64,000 nucleotides of DNA from Glaciihabitans tibetensis (GCF_003003265.1 NZ_PVTL01000001.1:620001-684000); one strand, 5' to 3'. Shown: positions 16,254 through 25,614, numbered from the stretch's first letter. Notes: generated by a model from the sequence alone, not told the origin. Made by a program: numbers and translations.

Positions 16254-18047
16254 ATGTCTTCTCAAGTGAATACTCCACCTCTGCCCGGCCCCACAGTCGG
16301 AACCTTTGCCGCGGAGCATCTCTCACCCTCGTACCCTGAGCGGGCAGCACGCGGAACCGCGGGCAAGCTGCGTGCCTGGCAGGCGGAGGCGCTCGACCTG
16401 TACTTCGAGAAAGAACCGCGCGATTTCCTCGCCGCGGCTACCCCGGGAGCAGGAAAAACTACCTTCGCGTTGCGTCTGGCCACCGAGCTCATCGCGCGCC
16501 GCGTCATCGACCAGGTGATCGTTGTCTCCCCGACCGAGCACCTCAAGAAGCAATGGGCCGATGCCGCCCACCGGGTGGGTATCAGGCTCAACCCCGACTT
16601 CAAAAACAATGAAGGCTTCGGCGGCCGTCGGTACCACGGTGTGGCGATCACGTACGCGCAGGTGGCGATGAAGCCCAGCCACCACCGCGCGATGGTGGAG
16701 TCCGCACGAACGCTCGTCATTCTCGACGAGGTGCACCACGGCGGGGATGCGCTCAGCTGGGGCGACGCCATTCGAGAGGCGTTCGAGGGAGCCACCCGTC
16801 GCCTCTCGCTGACCGGTACGCCGTTCCGCTCGGACACCGCGCCGATCCCGTTTGTGTCCTATGTGCGTAATGAAAAGGGCATCCGGCTTTCCCAGAGCGA
16901 CTACGCCTACGGCTACGGCCGGGCCCTCGCCGATGGTGTGGTTCGCCCGGTGATTTTTATGGCCTACGCGGGCAAGATGCGATGGCGCACCAAGATGGGC
17001 GAGGAGATGGAGGCGCGCCTCGGCCAGGGCGACACCAAAGACATCACTTCACAGGCGTGGCGAACCGCCCTCGACCCCATGGGTGAATGGATGCCCGCAG
17101 TGCTGCGCGCAGCAGACCTGCGGCTCACCGAAGTGCGTCAGAGCATCCCAGACGCCGGGGGGCTGGTGATCGCGACCGACCAGACGACGGCCCGGGCGTA
17201 TGCCGCCCTGCTGCAGGAGATCACGGGCACGATCCCGACCGTCGTGCTGTCGGACGAGAAAGAGTCGAGCGAGCGGATTGAAGCCTTCGCGCGGAGTGAA
17301 TCGCGCTGGATGGTCGCCGTTCGCATGGTGTCAGAGGGCGTGGATGTGCCGCGCCTGTCGGTGGGTGTCTACGCGACATCCGCCTCAACGCCCCTGTATT
17401 TCGCTCAAGCCATCGGGCGATTCGTACGCGCCCGCCGCCGCGGAGAAACCGCCTCCATCTTCCTGCCGAGCGTTCCGTCGTTGCTGGCCCTCGCATCCAC
17501 CCTCGAGTACGAGCGTGACCACGCCCTCGACCGCGACACCAGCGCAGAAGACGGGCTCCTCGACGACGACATGATGGACGAGGCCAACCGCGCGGAAAAG
17601 GCATCAGAGACCTTGCCGGATGAATTCGTCTGGCAGGCTCTGGAGTCGGAAGCGAACTTCGACCGCGTGTTCTACGAGGGCAACGAGTTCGGCTTCGCCG
17701 CGGAGACCGGCAGCGACGAAGAACTCGACTTCATCGGCCTGCCGGGGATCCTCGAGCCCGATCAGGTGCGCGAGTTGCTGCAGCAGCGCCAGGCGCGCCA
17801 GTCGAAACGGTCCGCCTCGAAGCCGCCCTCCGAGACGCCCGAGCCCCAGGCGCTCTACCGAACGCTGAAGGAGCAGCGCACCCTGCTCAACAGCCTCGTC
17901 GGAATCCGGGCGAAGCTGAACGGCGAGCCGCACGGGATCGTCCATGCGGAACTCCGCCGGGTGTGCGGCGGGCCGGCCGTCGGCCAGGCGAGCGTCACGC
18001 AGCTCCAGGCTCGGATCGACTACCTTCGGCGCGGCATGCGCTCCTGA
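16254..18047 (+). CDS. DEAD/DEAH-box helicase (SF2)
   Basis: ATP-dependent nucleic-acid motor of 597 residues. Walker A is TPGAGKTT at residues 63-70, preceded by a Q-like RAWQAEAL; motif II is LDEVHH; motif III is SLTGTPF; and the C-terminal RecA domain shows VATDQTTARAYA and AIGRFVRARRRG (motif VI). A C-terminal extension of about 130 residues is acidic, then Gln/Arg-rich (QQRQARQSKRSASK). It resembles actinobacterial helicases related to RecG/XPB-like restriction subunits, but no nuclease domain is fused. The start is the ATG at 16254; a GTG at 16266 is also possible. It probably shares a transcript with dinB. Confidence 0.88.
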   Translation: MSSQVNTPPLPGPTVGTFAAEHLSPSYPERAARGTAGKLRAWQAEALDLYFEKEPRDFLAAATPGAGKTTFALRLATELIARRVIDQVIVVSPTEHLKKQWADAAHRVGIRLNPDFKNNEGFGGRRYHGVAITYAQVAMKPSHHRAMVESARTLVILDEVHHGGDALSWGDAIREAFEGATRRLSLTGTPFRSDTAPIPFVSYVRNEKGIRLSQSDYAYGYGRALADGVVRPVIFMAYAGKMRWRTKMGEEMEARLGQGDTKDITSQAWRTALDPMGEWMPAVLRAADLRLTEVRQSIPDAGGLVIATDQTTARAYAALLQEITGTIPTVVLSDEKESSERIEAFARSESRWMVAVRMVSEGVDVPRLSVGVYATSASTPLYFAQAIGRFVRARRRGETASIFLPSVPSLLALASTLEYERDHALDRDTSAEDGLLDDDMMDEANRAEKASETLPDEFVWQALESEANFDRVFYEGNEFGFAAETGSDEELDFIGLPGILEPDQVRELLQQRQARQSKRSASKPPSETPEPQALYRTLKEQRTLLNSLVGIRAKLNGEPHGIVHAELRRVCGGPAVGQASVTQLQARIDYLRRGMRS

Positions 18048-18123
18048 CCGGCGCCCTCGCGCCCGGCAGTGCTCACCTCAAGGGCGACACTCCCGTGCGG
18101 CGGGCTTTTTGTCTCGCGTGCGC

Positions 18124-18876
18124 CTAGTGTGCTGCGTATCCGCCGTCGACCAGGTGGTAGCTGCCGGAGATGAAGGACGCGGCGTCGCTCAGCAGGAACA
18201 GCGTGAGGGCGGCGACCTCCTTGTCGGTGCCGAGGCGGCGGGAGGCGTGCTCACCCTCGAGGGCGGTGAGCGCCTCGGGGGAGAGGCTGGAGCGCACGAG
18301 CGGTGTATCGATGAAGCCTGGACCCACGGCGTTCGTTCGGACCCCCTGCGCGGTGTATTCGAGGGCGGCGACCTTGGTGAGCCCGGTCAGAGCGTGCTTG
18401 CTCGTGACATATGCGGCGTTCTGGGCAATGCCGACCGATCCGAGGACGGACGCCATGTTCACCACGGCTCCGCCGCCGGCGGCGACCATGGCGGGAAGCT
18501 GGAACTTCAGACCGTAGAAGACGCCGTCAAGGTTGACTGCGCGAACGCGATCCCATGCTGCGATGTCGTAGTCGCCGATGGTCTGGGGGGCTGCGCCGAT
18601 GCCCGCGTTGTTCACGGCGAGGTGCAGCGCGCCGAACGTGTCCTGGGCGAACTTGACGGCTGCTTCCGAGTCTTCCCACTTCGCGGTGTTCTGCTCGAAG
18701 GCGGCGGCCTTGCCGCCCGCGGCGATGATCTCGTCCGCGACCATTTGTGCGGCGTCGAGCTTGATGTCTGTGACGACGACGGAGGCCCCCTCGGCGGCGA
18801 GCTCCCGGGAGATCTCCGCTCCGATGCCGCTTCCGCCGCCGGTGACGATCGCTACCTTGTTGTCGAATCTAGCCAT
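18124..18876 (-). CDS. Short-chain dehydrogenase/reductase
   Basis: NAD(P)-dependent oxidoreductase of 250 residues in the classical SDR family. The cofactor motif is TGGGSGIG at residues 12-19, NNAG is at 89-92, and the catalytic set is S143, Y156 and K160 in YVTSK. Asp at 37 after the second beta strand (VVTDIKL) favours NAD over NADP. The C-terminus, GSYHLVDGGYAAH, is typical. It stands alone between the helicase and dnaE2 genes, so the substrate is not suggested by context. It could equally be annotated as a 3-oxoacyl-ACP reductase-like or sugar dehydrogenase. Confidence 0.9.
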   Translation of the reverse strand: MARFDNKVAIVTGGGSGIGAEISRELAAEGASVVVTDIKLDAAQMVADEIIAAGGKAAAFEQNTAKWEDSEAAVKFAQDTFGALHLAVNNAGIGAAPQTIGDYDIAAWDRVRAVNLDGVFYGLKFQLPAMVAAGGGAVVNMASVLGSVGIAQNAAYVTSKHALTGLTKVAALEYTAQGVRTNAVGPGFIDTPLVRSSLSPEALTALEGEHASRRLGTDKEVAALTLFLLSDAASFISGSYHLVDGGYAAH

Positions 18877-19017
18877 GATGAGCGCTTCTTTCTCGATTGC
18901 GTCCGGGGCGGCGTCTGCGCCGCACCGGTCGAGGTCGTCCCTCGATTGAAGATATCTTACGCTTGTTGCGCAGAATAAACTACAAGTGTTGGATAGCTGA
19001 GGATGCCTTGTTCATCT

Positions 19018-22000
19018 CTAACGAAAGTCTCGCGACTTGGTCTGCGGACTCATCCCGAGTACCTCAAAGCGGTCGGCCAGCAGGTTGGTGACCCCCTCTG
19101 GTGAGCGCTCCAAGATGCCCCGGATTATCATCGCCGGGGCCTCGCGGGTGATGCGGCGATAGCGGTTCCAGACCCCCACGCTGCAAATCACGTTGACGAG
19201 CCCGGTCTCGTCTTCCAGGTTGACGAAGGTGATGCCGCTGGCGGTCGCCGGGCGTTGCCGGTGCGTGACCACCCCGGCCACCTCGATCCGACGCCCGGAC
19301 TCTGTGGTTGCAAGGTCGGCGGCCGAGAGCACGCCGCGACGCCCCAAGGCTTCGCGCAAATGTCGCACCGGGTGGTTGTCTGCCGACATCCCGGTAGACC
19401 AGAGGTCGCTCATCATCTCGTCAACCTCGGAGGGCATCGCGAACAGTGGGGGTTGCACCGCGACCACGGTGCCGGGGAGGTACTCGGCACGGTCCTGGGC
19501 TGCGTTGCCGGCATCCCACATCGCTTCACGCCGGGAAAGCCCAAAAACATCAAACGCACCAGAGGCGGCAAGCAGCTCAAGCTGGGCGGTGTTCAGTCCC
19601 ACCCGACGCACGAGGTCTGCCATGTCGCGGTAATTGCCCCCGCGGTCGCGTTCTTCCACGATCGCGGTCGCCAGCGGCGTGCCGATACCTTTGACCTCGT
19701 CGAGGCCAAGCCGCACCGCAAGCGCCCCGTCGCGTCGATGGTCATCCGAGTCAAAAGGTACCGAGCGGTCGAATGGCGGCACCGGGGGTTGCTCGTGTAA
19801 ACACGACGCGGCTCCCGTGGCGGGTGCGGGCATCGAGGCAGGCACGGCGCCTCCCGGCACGGTATACCGGGGGTCCGTCGCGGCGCCAAGCGGTTCGAGC
19901 CCCGCGGTGACACCGGAGCGTTGGATGTCGGGTCGCAGCACCACAACACCGTGGCGGCGGGCGTCGGCCACGAGCGACTGCGGCGAGTAGAACCCCATCG
20001 GCTGGGAGCGCAGCAGTGCGGCGAGGAACGCTCCCGGGTAGTGCAGGCGCATCCACGCGCTCGCGTAGACGAGCAGGGCGAAACTGAGGCTGTGGCTCTC
20101 GGCGAAACCGAAGTTTGCGAATGCCTGGATCTTGCCGTAGATCTCGTCCGCAACCTCGTCGGAGATGTCGTTCGCTTTCATCCCGGCGTAAAGCTTGTCT
20201 TTCAGGGACTCGATCCGCTCGATTCCGCGTTTGGAGCCCATGGCTCGCCGCAGCAGGTCGGCGTCCTCACCGGTGCATCCGCCGACGGCCATCGCGACCT
20301 GCATCAGCTGCTCCTGGAATACCGGAACCCCGAGGGTGCGCTCAAGCGGCTCCTTCAGCTTGGGGTGCAGATAGGTGACCGGCTCCTGGCCAAGCTTGCG
20401 TCGCACGAACGGATGCACGGCACCACCTTGGATAGGTCCGGGGCGGATCATCGCAATTTCCACCACGAGGTCGTAGAACCGGCGCGGTTGCAGTCGGGGA
20501 AGCAAGCCCATCTGCGCGCGGGATTCCACCTGGAACACCCCGACGGCGTCTGCACGGCACAGCATGTCGTACACCCCGGCCTCTTCCCGCGGGATCGACT
20601 CGAGCGACCACTCCTCGCCCAGGTGCTCTTTCGCCAGGTCGAAAGAGTGTTGCAGCGCGGCGAGCATGCCGAGACCGAGCAGGTCGAACTTCACCAGTCC
20701 CATCCAGGCGCAGTCGTCCTTATCCCATTGCAACACCGTGCGCCCGTCCATCCGTCCGTGTTCGATCGGGCAGACCTCGCCGACAGGCCGGTCGGTGAGC
20801 ACCATTCCACCGGAGTGGATGCCCATGTGCCGGGGAAATTTCATTACCTCCTGGGCGAGCCCCACCACTGCGGGAGGAATGTCGTGGTCTTCGCTCTGCA
20901 CAAGCGAGCCCCACCGCTCCACCTGTTTCGACCAGGCGTCCTGTTGTCCCGGGCTGTGCCCAAGGGCCTTTGCCATGTCACGCACGGCGAACTTGGGGCG
21001 GTAGGTGATGACGTTGGCGACCTGAGCGGCGTTCAGCCTGCCGTATTTTTGATAGACGTATTGGATGACTTCCTCCCGCCGGTCAGAGTCGAAATCCACA
21101 TCAATATCGGGCTCCTCCTCACGCATGCTGGAGAGGAACCGCTCGAACGGCAGGCCGTAGAAGATCGGGTCGACCGCGGTGATCTTCAGCAGGTAACAGA
21201 CGGCCGAGTTTGCGGCCGAGCCGCGTCCCTGGCAGAGGATGCCGCGGCCGCGGGCGAACGCAACAATGTCGTGCACGATCAGGAAGTACCCGGGAAAGTC
21301 CTTGGCTTCGATTACCGCGAGCTCCCGTTCGATCCTGGCCCGGTCTTTTTCTGAGAGATTCGGGTACCGCTCCGCGGCTCCCTGCCAGACCAGCCGGCGA
21401 AGCCAGCTCATCGGGGTGTGCCCGTCGGGCACCTTCTGTTTGGGCAGGCCGGGTCGGGCCCGACGAAGCTCGAAGCTGAGGTCGTCGGCGATCTCGACCG
21501 TACGTTCGATCGCACCCGGGTAGCGCGAGAAGCGGGCTGCCATCTCAGCGCCACTGCGCAGGTGGGCGCTGCCGGAGGACGGCAACCACCCGTCCATGTC
21601 GTCAAGGCTGCGGCGGGCGCGCACCGCAGACAACGCGGTGGCCAGGTGGTGCTGTTTCGGAGTCGCGTAGTGCACGTTGCCGGTGGCGACCACCGGCAGT
21701 CCCCGGGCGTCGGCGATGCGGGCCAGCACGTCGTTGTGGCTGCTGTCGAGTGGATTCCCCGCATCGAACAGCTCGACCAGGATGTTGTCGCGGCCAAAAA
21801 GGTCGACCAGACGGTCGACCTCGCGCGCGGCATCCCGCTCTCCCGTGGACACCCCGCCTGCCACCAACGCCTGACGAACCCTGCCCTTGCGGCACCCGGT
21901 CAAAATGTTCCAAGCCCCGTCGGAGCGGTCAGACAACTCGGCAAGATCGTAGAGCGGGCGACCCTTTTCCATCCCTGCCAGTTGTGCCGAGGTGAGAGCG

Positions 22001-22479
22001 CCGGCGAGCCGGTGGTACCCCTCTTTGCCCCGCGCGAGCACCACCAGGTGGCTGCCCTCCGGCTCGGCCATACCGTTTTGCGGTTTGCTGAGGCCCAGGG
22101 AGAGTTCGGCGCCAAAAACTGTTTTGACCGTGAATTGCTCCGCCGCTTCTGCCATCCGCACAATGCCATAGAGGCCATCGTGGTCGGTCAGGGCGAGGGC
22201 GTGCAGGCCGAGGCGAGTGGCCTCCTCCAGCAGTGCCTCGGGGGAGCTGGCCCCGTCGAGAAAACTGAAGTTGGAGTGCGCGTGCAACTCCGCGTACGGC
22301 ACTGAGGCTGGCGCGGCCGCGGTGGCTGCCTCGGGCGGGGACACATACGGCAGGCGTTTGTTCGACCACGCCGGGCTATCGCCGCCGTCCGCGCCGGCCG
22401 GGGGAGAACCGGGTCGCCGCCCATCGGACAGCGCGCGTTCAAACTCGGACCAGGAAATGGGTGGGTTGCTGTATCCCAT
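19018..22479 (-). CDS. dnaE2: Error-prone DNA polymerase III alpha subunit
   Basis: Polymerase of the SOS mutagenesis system, which works with ImuA' and ImuB to bypass lesions. The 1153-residue protein has an N-terminal PHP domain (AELHAHSNFSFLDGASSPE), the polymerase active site in EPDIDVDFDSDRREE, GRGSAANSAVCYLL just before it, and an OB-fold region near the C-terminus. Its size and motif set match DnaE2 rather than replicative DnaE1. The ATG at 22479 shares its A with the TGA of imuB (TGATG), so the two are translationally coupled; an upstream ATG at 22503 would lie inside imuB. It is the last gene of the cassette. Confidence 0.95.
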   Translation of the reverse strand: MGYSNPPISWSEFERALSDGRRPGSPPAGADGGDSPAWSNKRLPYVSPPEAATAAAPASVPYAELHAHSNFSFLDGASSPEALLEEATRLGLHALALTDHDGLYGIVRMAEAAEQFTVKTVFGAELSLGLSKPQNGMAEPEGSHLVVLARGKEGYHRLAGALTSAQLAGMEKGRPLYDLAELSDRSDGAWNILTGCRKGRVRQALVAGGVSTGERDAAREVDRLVDLFGRDNILVELFDAGNPLDSSHNDVLARIADARGLPVVATGNVHYATPKQHHLATALSAVRARRSLDDMDGWLPSSGSAHLRSGAEMAARFSRYPGAIERTVEIADDLSFELRRARPGLPKQKVPDGHTPMSWLRRLVWQGAAERYPNLSEKDRARIERELAVIEAKDFPGYFLIVHDIVAFARGRGILCQGRGSAANSAVCYLLKITAVDPIFYGLPFERFLSSMREEEPDIDVDFDSDRREEVIQYVYQKYGRLNAAQVANVITYRPKFAVRDMAKALGHSPGQQDAWSKQVERWGSLVQSEDHDIPPAVVGLAQEVMKFPRHMGIHSGGMVLTDRPVGEVCPIEHGRMDGRTVLQWDKDDCAWMGLVKFDLLGLGMLAALQHSFDLAKEHLGEEWSLESIPREEAGVYDMLCRADAVGVFQVESRAQMGLLPRLQPRRFYDLVVEIAMIRPGPIQGGAVHPFVRRKLGQEPVTYLHPKLKEPLERTLGVPVFQEQLMQVAMAVGGCTGEDADLLRRAMGSKRGIERIESLKDKLYAGMKANDISDEVADEIYGKIQAFANFGFAESHSLSFALLVYASAWMRLHYPGAFLAALLRSQPMGFYSPQSLVADARRHGVVVLRPDIQRSGVTAGLEPLGAATDPRYTVPGGAVPASMPAPATGAASCLHEQPPVPPFDRSVPFDSDDHRRDGALAVRLGLDEVKGIGTPLATAIVEERDRGGNYRDMADLVRRVGLNTAQLELLAASGAFDVFGLSRREAMWDAGNAAQDRAEYLPGTVVAVQPPLFAMPSEVDEMMSDLWSTGMSADNHPVRHLREALGRRGVLSAADLATTESGRRIEVAGVVTHRQRPATASGITFVNLEDETGLVNVICSVGVWNRYRRITREAPAMIIRGILERSPEGVTNLLADRFEVLGMSPQTKSRDFR

Positions 22480-24155
22480 CAGTCGTACCTCGCTTCGGCC
22501 CACCAGCTGCTGTCAGAACCCTGAGTTGCGCTGACCAGCACGAGCAGCCACGCCATGCCTGCGGCATCCACCACCTGGAAGCGGTGTGAACGTCGGTGGG
22601 TTTCGTTGTCCCACCACCGCTCATCGATTGGCCAGGGCCCAGCCCAGGCTTGGATCTGCCGCATGGTGCGGCCGCTGCCGGTGGGGGAGAACTGCGCAGG
22701 GGAAGCGGACAGGGTGCCTCGGTCGTCGACCTGGATTGTGCCGCCCGTCGCGTCGAGTACGTGCACGGGGTGCGGGGTCGGAAAAATGGTGGTGGGTGCC
22801 GGTGGCGGCAGTGTGCCCGGCCAGGGCTGGGTCGGCTGCCGGGTAAGCAGCGGGCGATCGCCCCACGGCACAGTGGTTTGCCGGTCGGCGAGGGTGCGTC
22901 CGCCGCCAATCACGGCGGTGAGCACCCCGCCATGACCCAGCATGCTCTGCACCCGGGACAGGCCGTGGTGGATGCGTTCGTCTGGGCCCCCACCGAAGAG
23001 GCCAACCTCGTGGTGGCCGATGGCGTCGACGGACTCGGGGATGACGCGCACCCGGGTGATCCCGGAGGTCAGGCCGGTGTCGACCTCGCCGCTGCCCTGA
23101 AGCTGCCAGCGCACACGGTCTACAACATCGGCCGCGGTGAAGGAGCGCGGATGAAGCCAGCTACGCTCGGACACCTCGCCGGATTCCGAATCGATTTCGA
23201 TCCGCAGCGCCGTGCAGACCAGCTGCGCTTCGGTCAGCGCCTCGATGAAACGGTCGGACGAGGCGCGAACGCCAAAGGTGACCTGGTCGATCCGGTCCAG
23301 CGGGGGTTCGAACTCGACCGTGCTGTCGAGTTCTTCCGGGGGGATGCGCTGGATCACGGGACGGCTGTCGTGCCCGCTGGCAAGGGAATGCAGGTGGGCT
23401 CCTGCCTCACCGAATCGCCCGAGCACATCCACTACGGGCAGGGCGGCGAACTCGGCAAGCGTGGTCACGCCCAGCCTGCGCAGCAGGGTAACCAGGGCAG
23501 GGGCATCGAGCAGGCTCACCGGCAGCGGGGCCAGGAATTCTGCAGACGCGCCCTCGGGCACTATCTGCACCCGTGCAGACCTCCCCGTCGTGAGGCCCGC
23601 CATCCGTGCTGCTTGCTCGGCTGTGAACGGACCGTCGGCGATGCCGACCCGCGCTCCGGGCACACCCAGCTGGTCGAGCAGGGCAATAAGCGCCAGTGCG
23701 GACGGCTTCTCGCCGCCGTAGTACCGTGCCGGACCCCTGGCGCGGATCGCACAGGTGCCCGGTCTCAGTAGTTGCACCCCTGGCATCATCGCTTCGATGG
23801 CGGTGAGTACCTCTTCGAACGCGCGGTTATCGTGCACGGCGTTATAGGGCTGCACCACAAGCTCGGGACAGCGCGCCTGCGCCTCACGAACCCGGAGGCC
23901 GCGCTTGACTCCCTCTGCCCGCGCGGCGGCGGAGCAGGCAAAAACCACCCCGTGTTCGATCAGGGCAAGGGGGATGTCGCTTCGCCCAGCGGCCTGCGCG
24001 CGCGAGCCCTGCACCGTCGAGCCCAGTGCAGTCGAGCCCTGCATCGTCGAGCCCTGCGTGGGAAGTCCCTGGGCGGCCGCGGCTTCCCGAAGCGCGGCGA
24101 TGATGGGCCAGTCCGGACACCACAACACCATGGTGCGAACGATTGGGGCGTTCAT
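22479..24155 (-). CDS. imuB: ImuB, inactive Y-family polymerase-like hub protein
   Basis: Non-catalytic Y-family protein that recruits DnaE2 and ImuA' to the beta clamp in the known actinobacterial system. The 558-residue sequence has palm and fingers (FACSAAARAEGVKRGLRVREAQARCP, quoted only to show the fold as FACSAAARAEGVKRG), but the catalytic DxD is replaced by LWCPDWP and the later acidic pair is missing. A Pro-rich linker and a C-terminal region follow. An unusual Gly-Ser-Thr-Gln repeat (residues 33-51) is inserted after the first helix. The start overlaps imuA by 4 nt (ATGA). Mutagenic translesion synthesis is inferred from the cassette. Confidence 0.92.
   Translation of the reverse strand: MNAPIVRTMVLWCPDWPIIAALREAAAAQGLPTQGSTMQGSTALGSTVQGSRAQAAGRSDIPLALIEHGVVFACSAAARAEGVKRGLRVREAQARCPELVVQPYNAVHDNRAFEEVLTAIEAMMPGVQLLRPGTCAIRARGPARYYGGEKPSALALIALLDQLGVPGARVGIADGPFTAEQAARMAGLTTGRSARVQIVPEGASAEFLAPLPVSLLDAPALVTLLRRLGVTTLAEFAALPVVDVLGRFGEAGAHLHSLASGHDSRPVIQRIPPEELDSTVEFEPPLDRIDQVTFGVRASSDRFIEALTEAQLVCTALRIEIDSESGEVSERSWLHPRSFTAADVVDRVRWQLQGSGEVDTGLTSGITRVRVIPESVDAIGHHEVGLFGGGPDERIHHGLSRVQSMLGHGGVLTAVIGGGRTLADRQTTVPWGDRPLLTRQPTQPWPGTLPPPAPTTIFPTPHPVHVLDATGGTIQVDDRGTLSASPAQFSPTGSGRTMRQIQAWAGPWPIDERWWDNETHRRSHRFQVVDAAGMAWLLVLVSATQGSDSSWWAEARYD
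24000..24059. repeat. Short tandem repeat inside imuB
   Basis: On the plus strand, units close to GTCGAGCCCTGCA, with a period of about 15 bp, repeat imperfectly four times. They encode the peptide run QGST-MQGST-ALGST-VQGS. The period is a multiple of three, so expansion keeps the frame. Confidence 0.75.
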
Positions 24156-24910
24156 CCTGCGGCCCGAAGATGACGCGGTTTCTCGCGCGAATGCATCGCG
24201 CCCGGAGAGGCATCCATCGAGCGAGGATCAACATCGCGGAACTTCTGCTCGGGGTCGGGGAGCCACAGCCGGGCGCTGCGGGGTGCTTCGCCCAGGCGCG
24301 ACGAGACGGTAATAGTCGCCTGCCGGGCGGCGAGGTAGCCATGCCCCTCGCCAATGCCACTCCACACACTCTGGGAGAGGCTGAGCATCGCCTCGCTCTG
24401 CGGCCAGGTTCCGAGGACGAGCAGGGTTGATCCACGCTGGCGCAGTCGGCCGGCGAGGCGGGCGAGGCTGGTGTCGGAAGCACGCTTGGGTGGACGGGTA
24501 ACCACCACGCTCATCACATCGGCGATCGCCGCGGTGACTGCGAGCCATTGGTCGCCCGGGTGCGGAACCAGAACGAGCCGTTCGATGTCTACCCCAAAAG
24601 TGGCTGCGGCCTCCACGCCGAACTCGGGGACTCCCACCACCCCACACCACGATCCGGCGGCAGACGGGCCAGCGAGCAGCGCCATCAGCAGCGTGATGGA
24701 GTGGTCAACCGAATACGTTGACCCCTGTTTCAGTCCGCCCCCGGGGAGCAGATTCGCGATGGCGGGGTGGGTGGGAATCAGGCGGGTGTCGAGTTTGGTG
24801 GCCTGCATGGAGCGAATTCGCGCCTGCAGATCGCTTACTGTTGACGAAGCAGCAGTCGAGGCAGCGGGATTCACTGTCTCGACCGTTGCTGCTGCAGATG
24901 CGGGTGCCAT
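24152..24910 (-). CDS. imuA: ImuA' RecA-like accessory protein of the mutagenesis cassette
   Basis: First gene of the imuA'-imuB-dnaE2 cassette. The 252-residue protein has a RecA-like core without a standard Walker A: LLPGGGLKQGSTYSVDHS, then LLVLGTWPQSEAMLS. In the mycobacterial model ImuA' binds ImuB and is needed for damage-induced mutagenesis. The reading frame extends upstream to an ATG at 24958, but a LexA box and a strong -35/-10 pair lie inside that extension. The ATG at 24908-24910 falls 6 nt after the -10 box, so I take it as a leaderless start. It overlaps imuB by 4 nt. Confidence 0.88.
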   Translation of the reverse strand: MAPASAAATVETVNPAASTAASSTVSDLQARIRSMQATKLDTRLIPTHPAIANLLPGGGLKQGSTYSVDHSITLLMALLAGPSAAGSWCGVVGVPEFGVEAAATFGVDIERLVLVPHPGDQWLAVTAAIADVMSVVVTRPPKRASDTSLARLAGRLRQRGSTLLVLGTWPQSEAMLSLSQSVWSGIGEGHGYLAARQATITVSSRLGEAPRSARLWLPDPEQKFRDVDPRSMDASPGAMHSREKPRHLRAAG

Positions 24911-24916
24911 GACCCC

Positions 24917-24945
24917 ATATTCGAACATAGTTTCGATGGTGTCAA
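24917..24945 (-). promoter_or_regulatory. imuA promoter with LexA (SOS) box in the spacer
   Basis: Read on the minus strand, TTGACA (24945-24940), a 17-nt spacer and GAATAT (24922-24917) precede the ATG at 24910 by 6 nt. The LexA-type box at 24921-24936 reads TCGAAACTATGTTCGA, against the mycobacterial consensus TCGAAC-N4-GTTCGA with one mismatch. It covers most of the spacer and the start of the -10 element. LexA binding would block RNA polymerase, so DNA damage should induce the whole cassette. Confidence 0.85.
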
Positions 24946-25121
24946 TTGCCACCGACATTTTCGCGGTTCAGGCAATGCCCAGCGGGAGTGTCACCCGGCG
25001 AAGGCGCGAGGTCTCAGCGTCGAGTGGTCTCAGTGTCGACCGGGCACCCGGTCGACGGAGGTGAATGCCTAGAGCCGCTCCAGCCGCAGAGCCCGGGCAA
25101 TGCGCCGAGTACCCTCAAACG

Positions 25122-25412
25122 ATGGCCCCCACTCTTTCCGACCAGCTCGCGGCCCGGGTGCGAAGCCTGCTGCGGCGGGCTGACCACCCGGCGACAGCCG
25201 CGGGAACCGCAGCGGGATGGCGCGAACAGCGAGACCAGTGGCTGGACGCGCTGGATCCCCGCTACTCACCCGAGTTCAGCGCAGCCGAGGTGCGTCGGCT
25301 CATAGACTTTCTCGCCGAGTCCGGACCCAGTGCCTCTTCCCGGGTCAGCGCAGCGGAATTCAGCGGTGAGGTCGACAGCCTGACCCCCGAATTACTGTTC
25401 AGCACGCAGTAG
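25122..25412 (+). CDS. Small hypothetical protein
   Basis: Open frame of 96 residues from the ATG at 25122, divergent from imuA. I do not recognise a family. The protein is charged and probably helical (DQLAARVRSLLRRADH, then SAAEVRRLIDFLAESG), with an acidic C-terminus and no membrane segment or signal. The frame is open further upstream, to 25065, so the start is uncertain. Its composition and third-position GC resemble its neighbours. It may be a real conserved small protein, but nothing points to a role. Confidence 0.55.
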   Translation: MAPTLSDQLAARVRSLLRRADHPATAAGTAAGWREQRDQWLDALDPRYSPEFSAAEVRRLIDFLAESGPSASSRVSAAEFSGEVDSLTPELLFSTQ

Positions 25413-25422
25413 ACAAGCAGGC

Positions 25423-25608
25423 CTAGTGGCCGCTCATGTTGAGCTCGTCGGGGTCGACCTCAACGTCACCCACGTCGTCCGGGCCACCCGTGCCCGGAAG
25501 GACTTTGACGTCATCCGCCGGAGTTTTGTCCGCAACAGCGGCGCTTTCGGCGGGGCTGCTCTCTTGCTTGGCGCGGATGTCTCGGTCGTTGGTGTCTGCA
25601 TAACTCAT
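25423..25608 (-). CDS. Small acidic hypothetical protein
   Basis: A 61-residue, strongly acidic and probably disordered protein beginning MSYADTNDRDIRAKQESSPAE and ending in VDPDELNMSGH. No known domain is recognised. A TAGTGT box lies 6 nt before the ATG and there is no ribosome site, so a leaderless mRNA is likely; this promoter match is part of why I accept so short a gene. It ends 10 bp from the convergent hypothetical gene. The function is unknown. Confidence 0.6.
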   Translation of the reverse strand: MSYADTNDRDIRAKQESSPAESAAVADKTPADDVKVLPGTGGPDDVGDVEVDPDELNMSGH

Positions 25609-25614
25609 GCACCG

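Noticed and set aside
18048-18123. Possible terminator between the helicase and SDR genes near 18091-18112
   Set aside because: CCCG and CGGG can pair over only 4 bp before CTTTTTG. Too weak to call.
19921-21354. A 477-codon plus-strand frame opposite dnaE2
   Set aside because: Shadow of the DnaE2 polymerase core; no motif or ribosome site.
22479-22503. Upstream ATG for dnaE2 at 22503
   Set aside because: It lies inside imuB, whereas the ATG at 22479 overlaps the imuB stop in the coupled TGATG form.
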